Assembly (NCBI GenBank): GCA_949373155.1
Contig: CASICK010000005.1
Coordinates: 77,423-141,422, forward strand
Reading direction: 5' to 3'
Length of the DNA stretch: 64,000 nucleotides
DNA from: an uncultured Synechococcus sp.
Lineage (GTDB): Bacteria; Cyanobacteriota; Cyanobacteriia; PCC-6307; Cyanobiaceae
Below the pieces are notes generated by a model. The model was not told where the DNA came from. It was given only the letters and a program-made list of their open reading frames with translations, and searched no databases. Below, one piece after another: positions 1 through 8,050 of this stretch; within the stretch, counting starts at the first letter, position 1; each line of letters opens with the position of its first letter. The translations under genes and the position numbers were made by a program.

Positions 1-11
1 GGCAAAGAAGC

Positions 12-122
12 TCACGGCAACCCAGCCAGTAAGTCTTCTCGAGCGAGTCGAATGCTGAGGACGATCTCCATTTGTGTGGATGCACCTGCAGCCTCTCCGA
101 GCGCATTCAGGAAGGTCTGCAT
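12..122 (-). CDS. Possible small ORF, unrecognised
   Basis: A 36-residue reading frame starting at an ATG at 122, extendable to a TTG at 212, that ends before the window edge. The peptide has a mixed amphipathic composition without a recognisable domain. It lies downstream of trmFO on the same strand, about 300 bases away. The rest of 123-421 shows no convincing coding frame on either strand. I do not recognise it, and chance ORF status is quite possible. Confidence 0.2.
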   Translation of the reverse strand: MQTFLNALGEAAGASTQMEIVLSIRLAREDLLAGLP

Positions 123-421
123 AGGGTCGTCTTTCAGGATGACGATGCTGAAGATGAACGCCAACGGTGCATCAGGGATCGGACTGAGGGGTGAGAAAGA
201 GGTTTCCTTCAAGAGCAGAAGAGCACATACAACGCTTCTTGACCGTTTTAGCCGTAGGGATAGGCCCGGTCGGGAGGACGCACCACATTGCGGCTAAGCG
301 TCGAAGCGACAAGCCCTGAACCCACTACACCGCGGAATAAAGCCCCTCGAGGAGAGAGGGCATTCGACCTTGAAAGCACATGAACCCAAATACCAGCAAC
401 CGCCGTTCGATTCGTCGTGCC

Positions 422-1801
422 TTAAGCGGTGCAAGCGAGATGAGCGACCTGGCTCTCTTCGATGGTTCGCTGAAGATCCGCCAAAGCTCTGTCGCGATAA
501 GCGCCATAACGGGCACGCTTATCTCTAATACGCTCCTGAAGTTCAGGCATCAAGCCGAAATTGGGGGGCATCGGTTGGAATTTGCCCGATGGTGCCTCAC
601 TGATGAAGTGGGTGAGAGCCCCGATCATCGTGGTGTGTGGCAACTGAATCGGGTCTTGACCCTGAACCAACCGCGCTGCATTTGTGCCAGCTAACCAGCC
701 TCCAGCAACAGCGGCTGCATATCCCTCAGTGCCCGTGATTTGACCAGCGGCAAGCAGATGAAGGCGGCGGCGAAACTGGAGAGTCGGCTCCAACAGTTCT
801 GGTGCCTCCAAAAAGGTGTTGCGATGCATCACCCCAAAACGAACGAAATCGGCCTGCTCTAAACCTGGGATCAAACGCAGAACCCGTTTCTGTTCCCCCC
901 ACTTGAGATTGGTCTGGAAACCCACGAGATTCCAAAGTCGTCCGTCCTTATCTTCCTGTCGCAGCTGCACAACGGCATAGGCCCGTTTTGCGCGGCGCAC
1001 ATCACGGTCAGTCACATCTCCCCAGCGCGGATCCCACAAACCGATGGGCTTAAGAGGGCCATAACGCATCGTGTCCTCCCCACGACGGGCCAACTCTTCA
1101 ATCGGCAAGCAGCCCTCGAAAAAAGTGGCACTGCTCTGGTCAAAGTCCTTGAGTTCGGCCTGTTCGGCCTCCAAGAGAGCCGCTCGAAACGCCAGAAACT
1201 GGTCTCGATCCATCGGGCAATTGATGTAATCGGCATCGCCCTTGTCGTACCGACTGGCCCGAAAGGCCTTAGTCATATCGATACTTTCACCCTCAACGAT
1301 CGGACTCGCCGCGTCGAAAAAATGGCAGTCGTCTCGGCCGGTGAAAGCGCGTAAATCATCGGCCAACGCTTCACTCGTAAGAGGACCTGTGGCCAGCACA
1401 GTGATCTGATCAGGATCTGGAAGCGTTAGCTGCTCTTCTCGACGAATCGTCACCAAGGGATGGTCGTCTAGGGCAGACGTGAGTGCAGCGCTATAGCGGC
1501 CACGATCCACAGCGAGAGCCCCGCCGGCAGGAACGGCATGATGATCTGCGGTTTGGATCACAAGTGAACCAAGTCGCCTTAATTCTTCCTGCAACAAGCC
1601 CGCTGCACGGTCACTGCTGAGAGCTCCAAAGCTGTTGCTGCACACAAGCTCTGCGAACTCAGAACTGTGATGAGCAGGAGAACGCTTGAAAGGGCGCATT
1701 TCCCAGAGCGTGACGGGAACGCCTGCTTGTGCGACCTGCCAAGCAGCTTCAGTACCGGCAAGGCCAGCACCAATCACAACAACAGAAGATTGTTCGCTCA
1801 A
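422..1801 (-). CDS. trmFO: TrmFO, folate/FAD-dependent tRNA (uracil-54-C5)-methyltransferase
   Basis: Methylates U54 of the T-loop of tRNAs to ribothymidine, using methylene-tetrahydrofolate as carbon donor and FADH2 as reductant. The 459-residue length is normal for the family. The N-terminus has the dinucleotide-binding glycine motif [10 protein letters not shown] (about residues 11-20), followed by WEMRP and the VCSNSFG stretch with Cys54, which corresponds to the family's catalytic cysteine region. A GTEGYAAA motif near the C-terminus is also typical. The start is a TTG giving the MSEQSS N-terminus, since no better ATG precedes the glycine motif. It follows psbY by 43 bases on the same strand and may be cotranscribed with it. 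Identification is firm; only the start codon is uncertain. Confidence 0.96.
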   Translation of the reverse strand: MSEQSSVVVIGAGLAGTEAAWQVAQAGVPVTLWEMRPFKRSPAHHSSEFAELVCSNSFGALSSDRAAGLLQEELRRLGSLVIQTADHHAVPAGGALAVDRGRYSAALTSALDDHPLVTIRREEQLTLPDPDQITVLATGPLTSEALADDLRAFTGRDDCHFFDAASPIVEGESIDMTKAFRASRYDKGDADYINCPMDRDQFLAFRAALLEAEQAELKDFDQSSATFFEGCLPIEELARRGEDTMRYGPLKPIGLWDPRWGDVTDRDVRRAKRAYAVVQLRQEDKDGRLWNLVGFQTNLKWGEQKRVLRLIPGLEQADFVRFGVMHRNTFLEAPELLEPTLQFRRRLHLLAAGQITGTEGYAAAVAGGWLAGTNAARLVQGQDPIQLPHTTMIGALTHFISEAPSGKFQPMPPNFGLMPELQERIRDKRARYGAYRDRALADLQRTIEESQVAHLACTA

Positions 1802-1844
1802 GGACGAAGGGATCGAGAACTCATCTCAACCCTATCGATCACGA

Positions 1845-1967
1845 TCAAGCGCGGCTTCGTTTGATCATCAACTGCAGCTGACCAACAGCAGCACGACCGA
1901 TATTGAACCCAGCCCAGGCAAGTGCCAGAAGGATCGGAGAAGCCACGAGCACGAGCCGAAGGTCCAT
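1845..1967 (-). CDS. psbY: Photosystem II protein Y (PsbY)
   Basis: A 40-residue single-helix thylakoid peptide that I read directly from the minus strand. It opens with MDLRLVLVASPILLALAWAG, continues with FNIGRAAVGQ and ends in a basic tail. This layout (short acidic/basic start, one transmembrane helix, then the FNIGRAA-like segment and a positively charged C-terminus) matches PsbY, a peripheral low-molecular-weight subunit of photosystem II near cytochrome b559. It sits between the carbonic-anhydrase-like gene (28 bases upstream) and trmFO (43 bases downstream) on the same strand. It is below the usual size cut-off of automated gene calling, so it is easily missed. Confident assignment from motif and length. 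Confidence 0.9.
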   Translation of the reverse strand: MDLRLVLVASPILLALAWAGFNIGRAAVGQLQLMIKRSRA

Positions 1968-1994
1968 GAGTTCATTTACAAAAGCTTTTGGAGT

Positions 1995-2543
1995 TTAAGG
2001 ACAGTCGGGAGAAGCCGGGATCAACAGGGGGCAGTCCGTTTGGTTTTGCAGCAATTGAGACCACTGCGCAGCTAGCTCGGCGTAGTGGTCTGCATGCTGC
2101 CACTGATCCTCAATCTCTTCTTGACTCAACTCACGTTTCACCTTGGCGGGCACACCAGCCACAAGGGTTTGAGCTGGGACATCCTTCGTGACCACAGACC
2201 CTGCAGCAACAAGCGCCCCACGCCCAACTTTGACCCCATTGAGCACAACGGCCCCGATGCCAATCAAGCAACCAGCCTCAAGCAAGGCGCCATGCACAAC
2301 CGCTCGATGTCCAATCGTCACATTTTCAGCAATGTGAACGGGAAAATTTGGATCGCCGTGCAAAACAGCTCCGTCCTGAACATTGCTGCGAGCACCGATA
2401 AAAATGGGTGCCATATCGCCACGAACAACGGCGGTTGGCCAAATGCTTGCGCCTGAACTCACAGTCACATCGGCCATCAGCACGGCTCCTGGCGCAATCC
2501 AGGCATCCACAGCGATGCAAGGTTGAGGCCAAGGGTTGTTCAT
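1995..2543 (-). CDS. Gamma-carbonic-anhydrase-like hexapeptide-repeat protein
   Basis: A left-handed beta-helix protein of the gamma-carbonic anhydrase/YrdA family, expected to be a soluble cytoplasmic trimer. The hexapeptide repeats run through most of the chain, with the family motifs VRGDMAPI, GDPNFPVHI and TIGHRAVVHG supplying the metal-binding histidines. The C-terminal third is an acidic helical tail (SQEEIEDQWQHADHYAEL). I start it at the ATG at 2543 (MNNPWPQP), because homologues begin about ten residues before the first repeat; an ATG at 2558 is also possible. A longer open frame continues upstream but runs antisense through tRNA-Lys and cannot be real protein. Carbonic anhydrase activity is not assured for this subfamily. 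Confidence 0.85.
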   Translation of the reverse strand: MNNPWPQPCIAVDAWIAPGAVLMADVTVSSGASIWPTAVVRGDMAPIFIGARSNVQDGAVLHGDPNFPVHIAENVTIGHRAVVHGALLEAGCLIGIGAVVLNGVKVGRGALVAAGSVVTKDVPAQTLVAGVPAKVKRELSQEEIEDQWQHADHYAELAAQWSQLLQNQTDCPLLIPASPDCP

Positions 2544-2638
2544 TCCTAACTTGGACATCAGTGCGGGGAGCAAATATCTTGCTGATGGATCGTTGAGTGA
2601 TAACCTCCACAGGTGCCTGATTGGCATGCCCATGCGGC

Positions 2639-2710
2639 GGGTCGCTAGCTCAGCGGTAGAGCACTCGGCTTTTAACCGATTGGTCCTGAGTTCGAATCTC
2701 AGGCGACCCA
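2639..2710 (+). tRNA. tRNA-Lys (anticodon TTT)
   Basis: A 72-base tRNA. The acceptor stem GGGTCGC pairs with GCGACCC and discriminator A is at 2710. The D-arm contains AGCTCAGCGGTAGAGC, the anticodon loop is CTTTTAA with anticodon TTT, and the T-arm has the TTCGAATC loop. CCA is partly present as the end of the acceptor (CCCA). It is divergent from the gamma-carbonic-anhydrase-like gene and precedes the response-regulator gene. Confidence 0.97.
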
Positions 2711-2783
2711 TTTGTTCAAAGCTACACCTTTCTCCATTCTTTCTTAATGGTTTCAGGAGACGGCTCTGTGGATTAGGAAAGCT

Positions 2784-3137
2784 ATGAAATGCGTCGCAAT
2801 AGTTGACGATGATCCACGCTTACGTGAGTTAATTCGCGATGAATTAATTGATGAGGGTTTTGAACCAGTTGTGTGCGTGGATGGGGAAGCTTTGCTGGAA
2901 CTCTTAGATCAACGACAAGTTGATTTAATTTTGCTCGATTTAATGATGCCCAAAATGGACGGCATGACCTGCCTGCAACGGCTGCGTGAGCGTTCCAATG
3001 TTGCGCCTGTTTTGGTCGTAACTGCTTTTAATGAAGACAAAAAACGTAGCGAAGCCAAGGCACTCGGCGCTCGTGACTTCATTCTCAAACCAGACTTATT
3101 TGAGCTCCTACCAGAATTGCTCGAGCGTTATCTCTAA
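2784..3137 (+). CDS. Stand-alone response regulator receiver protein
   Basis: A 117-residue CheY-like receiver domain with no output domain. The acidic pocket VDDDP (residues 7-11), phospho-acceptor Asp52 in LLDLMMP, Thr80 in VVTAF and Lys102 in ILKPD are all present, so it should be phosphorylatable. Its stop overlaps by four bases the end of the convergent histidine kinase gene at 3134, which makes that kinase its likely partner. Signal output would be through protein-protein interaction or phosphorelay. The domain call is firm; the pathway is unknown. Confidence 0.93.
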   Translation: MKCVAIVDDDPRLRELIRDELIDEGFEPVVCVDGEALLELLDQRQVDLILLDLMMPKMDGMTCLQRLRERSNVAPVLVVTAFNEDKKRSEAKALGARDFILKPDLFELLPELLERYL

Positions 3138-4321
3138 ACAGAGCTCTTCATCCCAAGGGATGATTTAGGGCGTGGAAATTGCAATGTCACAACGAGACCC
3201 TGGCGGCCCCCACCATTTAGTTCCTGAGGAGACGAGCAACTTGCCGACCCTCCCATTCCTTCCATCAGACTTTTCACTAATGAGAGGCCAAGTCCACCAC
3301 CATCAGTCATGCCTGCGTTGCGATGCTCATCGATACGGGTAAATCGCTCAAATGCTGCAACGTAATGATTGGCATTGTTGATGCCAGGACCATCGTCTAT
3401 GAATTGTAGGAGGGTGTGAGACGCAGCTTGAACCAATCGGATCTGGATCAACGGCTTAGAACGAGAAAAACGACAACTATTATCGAGAAGGTTATCGAGA
3501 ATCAGATAAAAAGCATCTTGATCTAGCTGAACCTGATAGTCATCTGATTCATTTGCAACAACGATTGGAATAAAGCCACTTGATTCAGAATTTAGCCTGA
3601 CGATCCATTGATCGACAAAATCTCTTAAACTACTAACTTGTAACTTCCAACGGCGATAATCAGTATCTAGCTCAGAAAGCAACAAAAGATTATCAACAAG
3701 AGTTGCTATTCGCTGTGTCTCCTCTGCAGCATCTGACAAGGATTGCTGAATATTGTCATCCAACTGGTTTTTACGTCTTAACCGATGCAGATTCCCAGTA
3801 ATAATTGCAAGCGGTGTTCTTAACTCATGAGCAAGATTATCGATAAATTTTCGTTGTCTTGCCAAGGCTTTCTCTAAAGGATCAAGATCCCTAAAAATCA
3901 GCAATACAAAGCTTTGATCCATTTGCATGATCTGACGCCAACTCACCGATCGCGTAATCAGTTGCGTTTTTTCAGTGGCAGAAAGGGCTTGTATGAGATA
4001 GGAAGTACGACCTTCAGCAGATAGGGCTTTTTGTAGAGGGTGACTGGGTTCTTCTTCCCCCAATGGGCTTCTATCAAGATGGTGAAACTGCAACAAGGTT
4101 GAAAGAGGCCTGCCAACCATCTGCAGTGTGATTCCTCCACCCCAAAGATCTGCAGCCTGCTGGTTGACCCAACGCACTGCTGCGGATTCATCGACAATCA
4201 ACATCGCTTCACCCGTGGAATCGAATGCAACTCTCAGGAGTCCAAGCGACTGACTCATCTGCTGAATCAGAGCTCTGGACTCTGCTTCTGCTGACCCTGA
4301 AAAGCTATCTTCAGCAAGCAT
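3134..4321 (-). CDS. PAS-domain sensor histidine kinase
   Basis: A 395-residue kinase without obvious transmembrane segments, so probably cytoplasmic. A PAS-like region spans about residues 28-145 (GEAMLIVDESAAVRWVNQQAADLWG). A HisKA helix follows, with His165 in NLAHELRTPLAII. The ATP-binding domain has an N-box (LDNLLDNSCRF), a G1 box (DDGPGIN) and a G2 box (GGGLGLSLVKSL). Its start overlaps the end of the upstream PAS gene by 11 bases, so the two are translationally coupled. It converges on the single-domain receiver gene. The ligand or stimulus is not evident. The overall shape resembles phosphate-type PhoR sensors, but I would not name it. Confidence 0.92.
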   Translation of the reverse strand: MLAEDSFSGSAEAESRALIQQMSQSLGLLRVAFDSTGEAMLIVDESAAVRWVNQQAADLWGGGITLQMVGRPLSTLLQFHHLDRSPLGEEEPSHPLQKALSAEGRTSYLIQALSATEKTQLITRSVSWRQIMQMDQSFVLLIFRDLDPLEKALARQRKFIDNLAHELRTPLAIITGNLHRLRRKNQLDDNIQQSLSDAAEETQRIATLVDNLLLLSELDTDYRRWKLQVSSLRDFVDQWIVRLNSESSGFIPIVVANESDDYQVQLDQDAFYLILDNLLDNSCRFSRSKPLIQIRLVQAASHTLLQFIDDGPGINNANHYVAAFERFTRIDEHRNAGMTDGGGLGLSLVKSLMEGMGGSASCSSPQELNGGGRQGLVVTLQFPRPKSSLGMKSSV

Positions 4322-4694
4322 GGGGGCCTTCCAGGGGCCTCAGCGTTGCCGCAAAGCTCCATCCATCCGCATCACTGCGTTCAGCAACAATGAAATGTTC
4401 ACTACGAATCTCAGCTCCATCACTACAAATGGTCGCCAACTCGAGGGGATGATTGACAAGCTTGGAGGCCTCAGTGAGTTTGAAGCGAGAAAAGCCTGCA
4501 TGATGAAGCTCACGGAAGGATGCAGGCAGGATCATGCCAATCGTTTGCCCTACTAAGCGATCGTCCCAGCCATAAATCAAGCGAAAGCGGTCGTTGAACT
4601 CAACCACCTGGCCTTGCGCATCCGTTCGGACAAAAGGAAGATTGTGTTGCTGCCTTAACGCATCAACCGCGCCAGGGGTCCAGGGATTTGACAA
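4311..4694 (-). CDS. Small PAS-domain protein coupled to histidine kinase
   Basis: A 127-residue protein that is essentially one PAS fold. It has an N-terminal helix, then FVRTDAQGQVVEFNDRFRLIYG, the typical PAS core with asparagine and aromatic residues, and a later HFIVAERSDADGWSFAATLRPL strand region. It overlaps the start of the histidine kinase downstream by 11 bases, which suggests a split sensor in which the separate PAS subunit feeds the kinase. It begins about 80 bases from tRNA-Pro, divergently. No cofactor-binding residues can be assigned by eye. Confidence 0.82.
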   Translation of the reverse strand: MSNPWTPGAVDALRQQHNLPFVRTDAQGQVVEFNDRFRLIYGWDDRLVGQTIGMILPASFRELHHAGFSRFKLTEASKLVNHPLELATICSDGAEIRSEHFIVAERSDADGWSFAATLRPLEGPHAC

Positions 4695-4772
4695 GCCCGG
4701 AAAAGCTTTTTGTCAGCTTAGACACGTATCCAGGAGACTAGGAGAACCCATTCCTTTAAAGTGAGGAAGCTA

Positions 4773-4846
4773 CGGGGTGTAGCGCAGTTTGGTAGCGCGC
4801 CTGCTTTGGGAGCAGGATGTCGCAGGTTCGAATCCTGTCACCCCGA
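4773..4846 (+). tRNA. tRNA-Pro (anticodon TGG)
   Basis: A 74-base tRNA. The acceptor CGGGGTG pairs with CACCCCG and the discriminator is A. The anticodon arm CCTGC-TTTGGGA-GCAGG carries TGG, and the T-loop is TTCGAATC. CCA is not encoded. It forms the left border of the AT-rich accessory region, so its 3' end is a candidate integration site, although I did not find a second copy of the 3' end elsewhere in the window. Confidence 0.97.
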
Positions 4847-4878
4847 TGCTTGAGACGTCAGTATTGACGGGCTCAGTT

Positions 4879-4903
4879 GCCGCCTCCCCAGGGCGGCTTT
4901 TTT
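4879..4903 (+). terminator. Intrinsic terminator after tRNA-Pro
   Basis: A GCCGCC/GGCGGC stem with a seven-base loop followed by six T residues. It sits 33 bases after the tRNA and would end its transcript. Confidence 0.85.
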
Positions 4904-5264
4904 ATTGCCTCTCGAGTGATGTGCCAACTGTGTGCCAATAGCCCTCTAGTCGTGGGCAGTTTTTGGCACGACATTTCGAGCACCCGTTGACAGATCCGAA
5001 CATCCTGCGGAGAGTTGATTCAGCAAAGTCAAAGCCCGGCTGCTTACGACTCCCACCCGAGCAAACGGCAATCTCCTGCCACGGGTGAGAAAAACCACCA
5101 TCGCGCGGATTGTCGATGAGTGACCCAGGAGAAGGGGGCAAAGCACCGCTTGATCGGGGAGCGTTGACAAGGTCCGATGACTAAACAGTCAATCCGGGGT
5201 GATGGTTTAACTGACGAGGAGGTGAACAAAGCCCCGCTGGTTTTGCATCCATTGCCACTTCGGA
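4904..5264. other. Gap: no supported gene, possible integrase relic
   Basis: About 360 bases without a convincing gene. Several overlapping minus-strand frames are open, but their translations disagree in composition and none shows the catalytic R-H-R-Y signature of a tyrosine recombinase. The position, between a tRNA and a broken excisionase-like gene, is where an integrase would be expected, so this may be eroded integrase sequence. That is inference only. Confidence 0.3.
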
Positions 5265-5521
5265 ATGACTATTTCGCCTGAGTGGGTGCATAAGCCTGAA
5301 CCTGCAGATCTTCTGCAAATAAAGAGCAGCACCCTTAGAAATATGCGCCGTGAGCGCAGGCTGGATACTGGAGCGCATTGGGTTTATGCAACTGGATCCA
5401 TCAGTGGTCCTGTTGTGTATGCATCCCTGCAATTAGGGAGATGCAGCGTCAACGCACCATCGAAGCCATAAAAGAAGACGTTTCGAAAAGCAGAACCAAA
5501 GCGTCTCCAACAAGACATTGA
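5265..5521 (+). pseudogene. Frameshifted excisionase-like helix-turn-helix protein
   Basis: A small DNA-binding-type protein broken by one missing base. Frame one reads WVHKPEPADLLQIKSSTLRNMRRERRLDTGAHW, the layout of excisionase/MerR-like winged helices (lLqi..sTLrnmR..rrL..G.hW). It then runs out of register after GPVVY. One frame over, from 5423, the sequence continues IPAIREMQRQRTIEAIKED to a stop at 5519-5521. Restoring one base near 5421 gives VVYDIPAIREMQ, a sensible continuation. The apparent lesion is therefore a one-base deletion around 5421. Proteins of this type accompany integrases on mobile elements, in keeping with the adjacent tRNA-Pro. Confidence 0.65.
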
Positions 5522-5791
5522 GATCTATGACGAGACAACCCTTGATCAACTAGTTGATGGGGGACAAGGGTGATGCCAGATTTCCAAAAAATCACATCGA
5601 ATACCCGTAAGAAAGGGGAGAAGACGCAGAACTGAATTAAGGCGATTATTCAGCGATAACAGCAAAGTTTTAATTTGCTACCTAGACCCTGAGAGCAATT
5701 ACTTTTTAGTATTTGCATACATTCGTAGACTTGGTAAAGTAATCATTTTTTTAATTTCTAGATTTATATTATAGCGCTAAAAGTCTTCATA
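5522..5791. other. AT-rich intergenic stretch before pyrE
   Basis: About 270 bases with steeply rising AT content towards 5700-5790. I see no reading frame with coding character and no tRNA or clear hairpin terminator. It marks the switch from core-like composition to the AT-rich pyrE segment. Confidence 0.4.
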
Positions 5792-6340
5792 TTAAATCTT
5801 ACAGTTAATAACGTCTTCTAATTTAAATAATGAAATAAATTCAATTTTATTAGCATCCCATATCTTATGATCTTCCTGTCTATCAACTATTGCAACGACG
5901 CGATTTACAACATAACCTGCTTCTCTTAAAACATTCACTGCTTTAACTGCACCACCTCCTGTTGTAGTTACATCATCTAATACTGTAACTATTGAACCCT
6001 TTGGTGGTTTATTCCCTTCAATAACTTCTTTTGTTCCATATTCTTTTGGATTCTTTCTTACAATCAATGCATCTATATGCTTGCCAGAGTAATATGCTTT
6101 CTGCGCAATACCACAAACTAATGGGTCAGCACCTAGCGTAAGTCCGCCGACTGCTACAGAATTATCTTCAACATGCTCTATCATTAAATGTGAGCAAAGT
6201 GCATTTCCTTCACACGACAATGTAACAGGCTTACAATTCATATAATGCTCTGATTCTTTGCCAGACGACAAAGTAAATTTACCGTGCCTATATGCTCTTT
6301 CTTTCAAGAGGTGGAGCAATGTTTTTCTGTGTTTTTCCAT
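5792..6340 (-). CDS. pyrE: Orotate phosphoribosyltransferase, AT-rich divergent copy
   Basis: Converts orotate and PRPP to orotidine 5'-monophosphate in UMP synthesis. The 182-residue protein has GKFTLSSGKESEHYMNCKPVTL near the N-terminus, the lysine-rich loop IVRKNPKEYGTKEVIEG, and the PRPP-binding motif VTVLDDVTTTGGGAVKAV. Length and motifs are those of an active enzyme. The gene is markedly AT-rich with A/T-ending codons, unlike the surrounding core genes, and it stands alone on its strand with degenerate sequence on both sides. This suggests acquisition; pyrE genes are carried by some cyanophages as I recall. A separate vertically inherited pyrE would be expected elsewhere in the chromosome. 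Function is confident, origin inferred. Confidence 0.92.
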   Translation of the reverse strand: MEKHRKTLLHLLKERAYRHGKFTLSSGKESEHYMNCKPVTLSCEGNALCSHLMIEHVEDNSVAVGGLTLGADPLVCGIAQKAYYSGKHIDALIVRKNPKEYGTKEVIEGNKPPKGSIVTVLDDVTTTGGGAVKAVNVLREAGYVVNRVVAIVDRQEDHKIWDANKIEFISLFKLEDVINCKI

Positions 6341-6384
6341 AGGTCCATTTTACCAGAAAAATTTATTTCTGCAACTAGCAGTCT

Positions 6385-6562
6385 TTATTTAAGTCCTCTG
6401 CCATGCCACCACCTATCTCTGACACCTTGATTACCACTAAACATTGTTACCCAACCAGCAGCAACCCAACCAACAATGGGAATTTTTGGAGATGATAGGA
6501 GCAAGATTGGCACCAACACTTACCCCCAAAAGACATTTACTAATATTTGTATATAAAATCAT
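6385..6562 (-). pseudogene. Small membrane-type protein split at an A-tract
   Basis: Two adjacent minus-strand frames join into one plausible protein. The first runs from an ATG at 6562 (MILYTNISKCLLGVSVGANL, then APIISK). The second reads KIPIVGWVAAGWVTMFSGNQ followed by GVRDRWWHGRGLK and a stop at 6385. They meet at an A5 run near 6483-6488, and dropping one A merges them. The product would be about 58 residues with a hydrophobic centre. I do not recognise the family. The frame change could be an error, decay or slippage. Confidence 0.4.
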
Positions 6563-6794
6563 AGGTCCTTTTGGCCTCCACTGTATTGCTTTTTCGACCT
6601 AGATTCCTTTTTCTTAAAAATTCCCCAAGATTTTCGAGGTACCAGGGGCCAAGCCAGAAGTTGTCATCTTGCCGCGTGCAGAAATCCAATTGGCATAATT
6701 TCAATAGATAGACGTATTGCTGCGGTAATGCCATTGAATCTACATTTTACAAAGCAGGAATTATGACTTAAGTACAACTTGTTGAGCCATTCTT
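6563..6794. other. Gap with one weak minus-strand ORF
   Basis: A 64-codon minus-strand frame from 6734 (MALPQQYVYLLKLCQLDF) overlaps the broken gene at 6562. It has no recognisable domain and I give it little weight. Nothing else is visible. Confidence 0.25.
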
Positions 6795-6968
6795 TTGAGA
6801 CACTGTTTGGCTAGCTGCGATGAAACTATTGATGCCACAGAAGCTGAAAACTTTCTACCACAAAGCCGAACACCCTCAGAAACAGGCGCCATATTCTTAG
6901 GGTTGATGCTGGATACATCAGACCTGTTGTTTGTTTCATTGCTAAAATCAGAAATTGCAATGACATGA
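6795..6968 (+). CDS. Possible small ORF with TTG start
   Basis: A 57-residue frame beginning at TTG (MRHCLASCDETIDATEAENF) and ending in TGA. Its last four bases overlap the ATG of the next small frame at 6965. The composition is protein-like (acidic first half, hydrophobic LFVSLLKSEIAMT end) and the ATGA overlap is typical of coupled genes. There is no ATG and no known family, so it may equally be a relic. Confidence 0.3.
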   Translation: MRHCLASCDETIDATEAENFLPQSRTPSETGAIFLGLMLDTSDLLFVSLLKSEIAMT

Positions 6969-7048
6969 GCAAGGCAAGCGAATCAGAAAAAAGGACAGAT
7001 GGCATTCATTTCTATATTAAAGACTACTCAGATGCTACTAATCTTTAG
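6965..7048 (+). CDS. Possible micro-ORF of 27 residues
   Basis: ATG at 6965 overlaps the preceding stop (ATGA) and encodes a hydrophilic peptide starting MSKASESEKRTDGIHFYIKD, with a stop at 7046-7048. Support comes only from the overlap and protein-like composition. Confidence 0.25.
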   Translation: MSKASESEKRTDGIHFYIKDYSDATNL

Positions 7049-7069
7049 TAAGATCAGAAAAGAGTACAA

Positions 7070-7312
7070 ATGAGAATAGAGATGGTAATTGAGGAGTAGC
7101 GGAAACAACTAATTGATGCCAATACCAAAACAGCGTTAACAACAAAAAAGGAGATACTGTCCGATGATTCAGCCATCGTATACGAAGTGTTAGACCGTAT
7201 AACCGACCACCTTGGGGAGTTGATTAATGAAACAATTGATACCGACAAGCGCGTCTACTACGATCAAATCAGGGGAGAACTGTGCTCTCACTTCAATGGG
7301 ATTGCCATGTAA
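7070..7312 (+). pseudogene. Small helical gene with in-frame amber codon
   Basis: From the ATG at 7070 an 81-codon frame is open except for a single TAG at 7097-7099 (codon 10). After the TAG the sequence is clearly protein-like: RKQLIDANTKTALTTKKEIL, then VYEVLDRITDHLGELINETIDTDKRVYYDQ and a stop at 7310-7312. It lacks another good start codon downstream. It is probably a helical regulatory or phage-type protein disabled by a nonsense mutation; initiation at an internal GTG (about codon 40) would give only a fragment. Confidence 0.45.
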
Positions 7313-7435
7313 CTAGAAGATTACAGCCAAGACATTTTATAATAAGCGAACGAAGTGATACCCCAATTTGTATTGATGAATACTAATAGCAAACCCTAGT
7401 TGCCATTAGTATTTGGAGGAATTATCAAAAAGTGA

Positions 7436-7786
7436 ATGACGACGACACCAAGAGCTCATAAACTCATTCGTCGACCAGGAGTAGAAAGCTTTAAGAGGTT
7501 CTACCCTGCAAATGCAACCACTACCCCCCCCTCTAGACACCAAAAAGCAATCTCTGAAGATTTAATTATCGCTCTTGAAGCAACAGAGAGACTAAACAAG
7601 AGCCTTGATAGATTGATCGAAGAGAATGGATGTATTGAATTCCTTGCTACGCACAGATTACTCGGAGAGAAGATAACTTCCAACCGCAATATTTTGCTGA
7701 TACTGATCGGAAATGCTATGGACATAAGCATAAAAGCGGGCAAGCCAGAACTTAAAACTAAATACCCCGACTATTTTACAAAGTGA
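7436..7786 (+). CDS. Hypothetical 116-residue protein
   Basis: The basic N-terminus (MTTTPRAHKLIRRPGVESFKRFYP) is followed by a mostly helical region with ALEATERLNKSLDRLIEENG and NILLILIGNAMDISIKAGK. The composition suggests a soluble helical protein. A GGAGG element lies 16 bases before the ATG, further than optimal. It follows the amber-interrupted gene on the same strand. I do not recognise the family; it may be a phage-type or island-specific protein. Confidence 0.55.
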   Translation: MTTTPRAHKLIRRPGVESFKRFYPANATTTPPSRHQKAISEDLIIALEATERLNKSLDRLIEENGCIEFLATHRLLGEKITSNRNILLILIGNAMDISIKAGKPELKTKYPDYFTK

Positions 7787-8050
7787 ACTAGAAAACAATG
7801 AAACATTGATTCTCTATTGCCCTTGGTCAAATGAGACTAAAAGTATAAATCAAGAATAGGAATACATGTTCTCCTCAGATTCTCTTGCGAATTAAAAGTC
7901 TACTATTGATAAAACTAAGCAAGAAGCAATCACAAGATTCAGCCCCGCAGTTCAAGACAGGTGCTGAAGGCATCCGTTCACTGGTTGCACTGAAATAGCT
8001 AAGAGCGGCAGGAAAATGAATAGAAGGCACTGCATGTCTATGATTTCGGT

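Noticed and set aside
2544..2711. N-terminal extension of the gamma-carbonic-anhydrase-like frame
   Set aside because: It runs antisense through tRNA-Lys and lacks family similarity; the protein more likely starts at 2543 or 2558.
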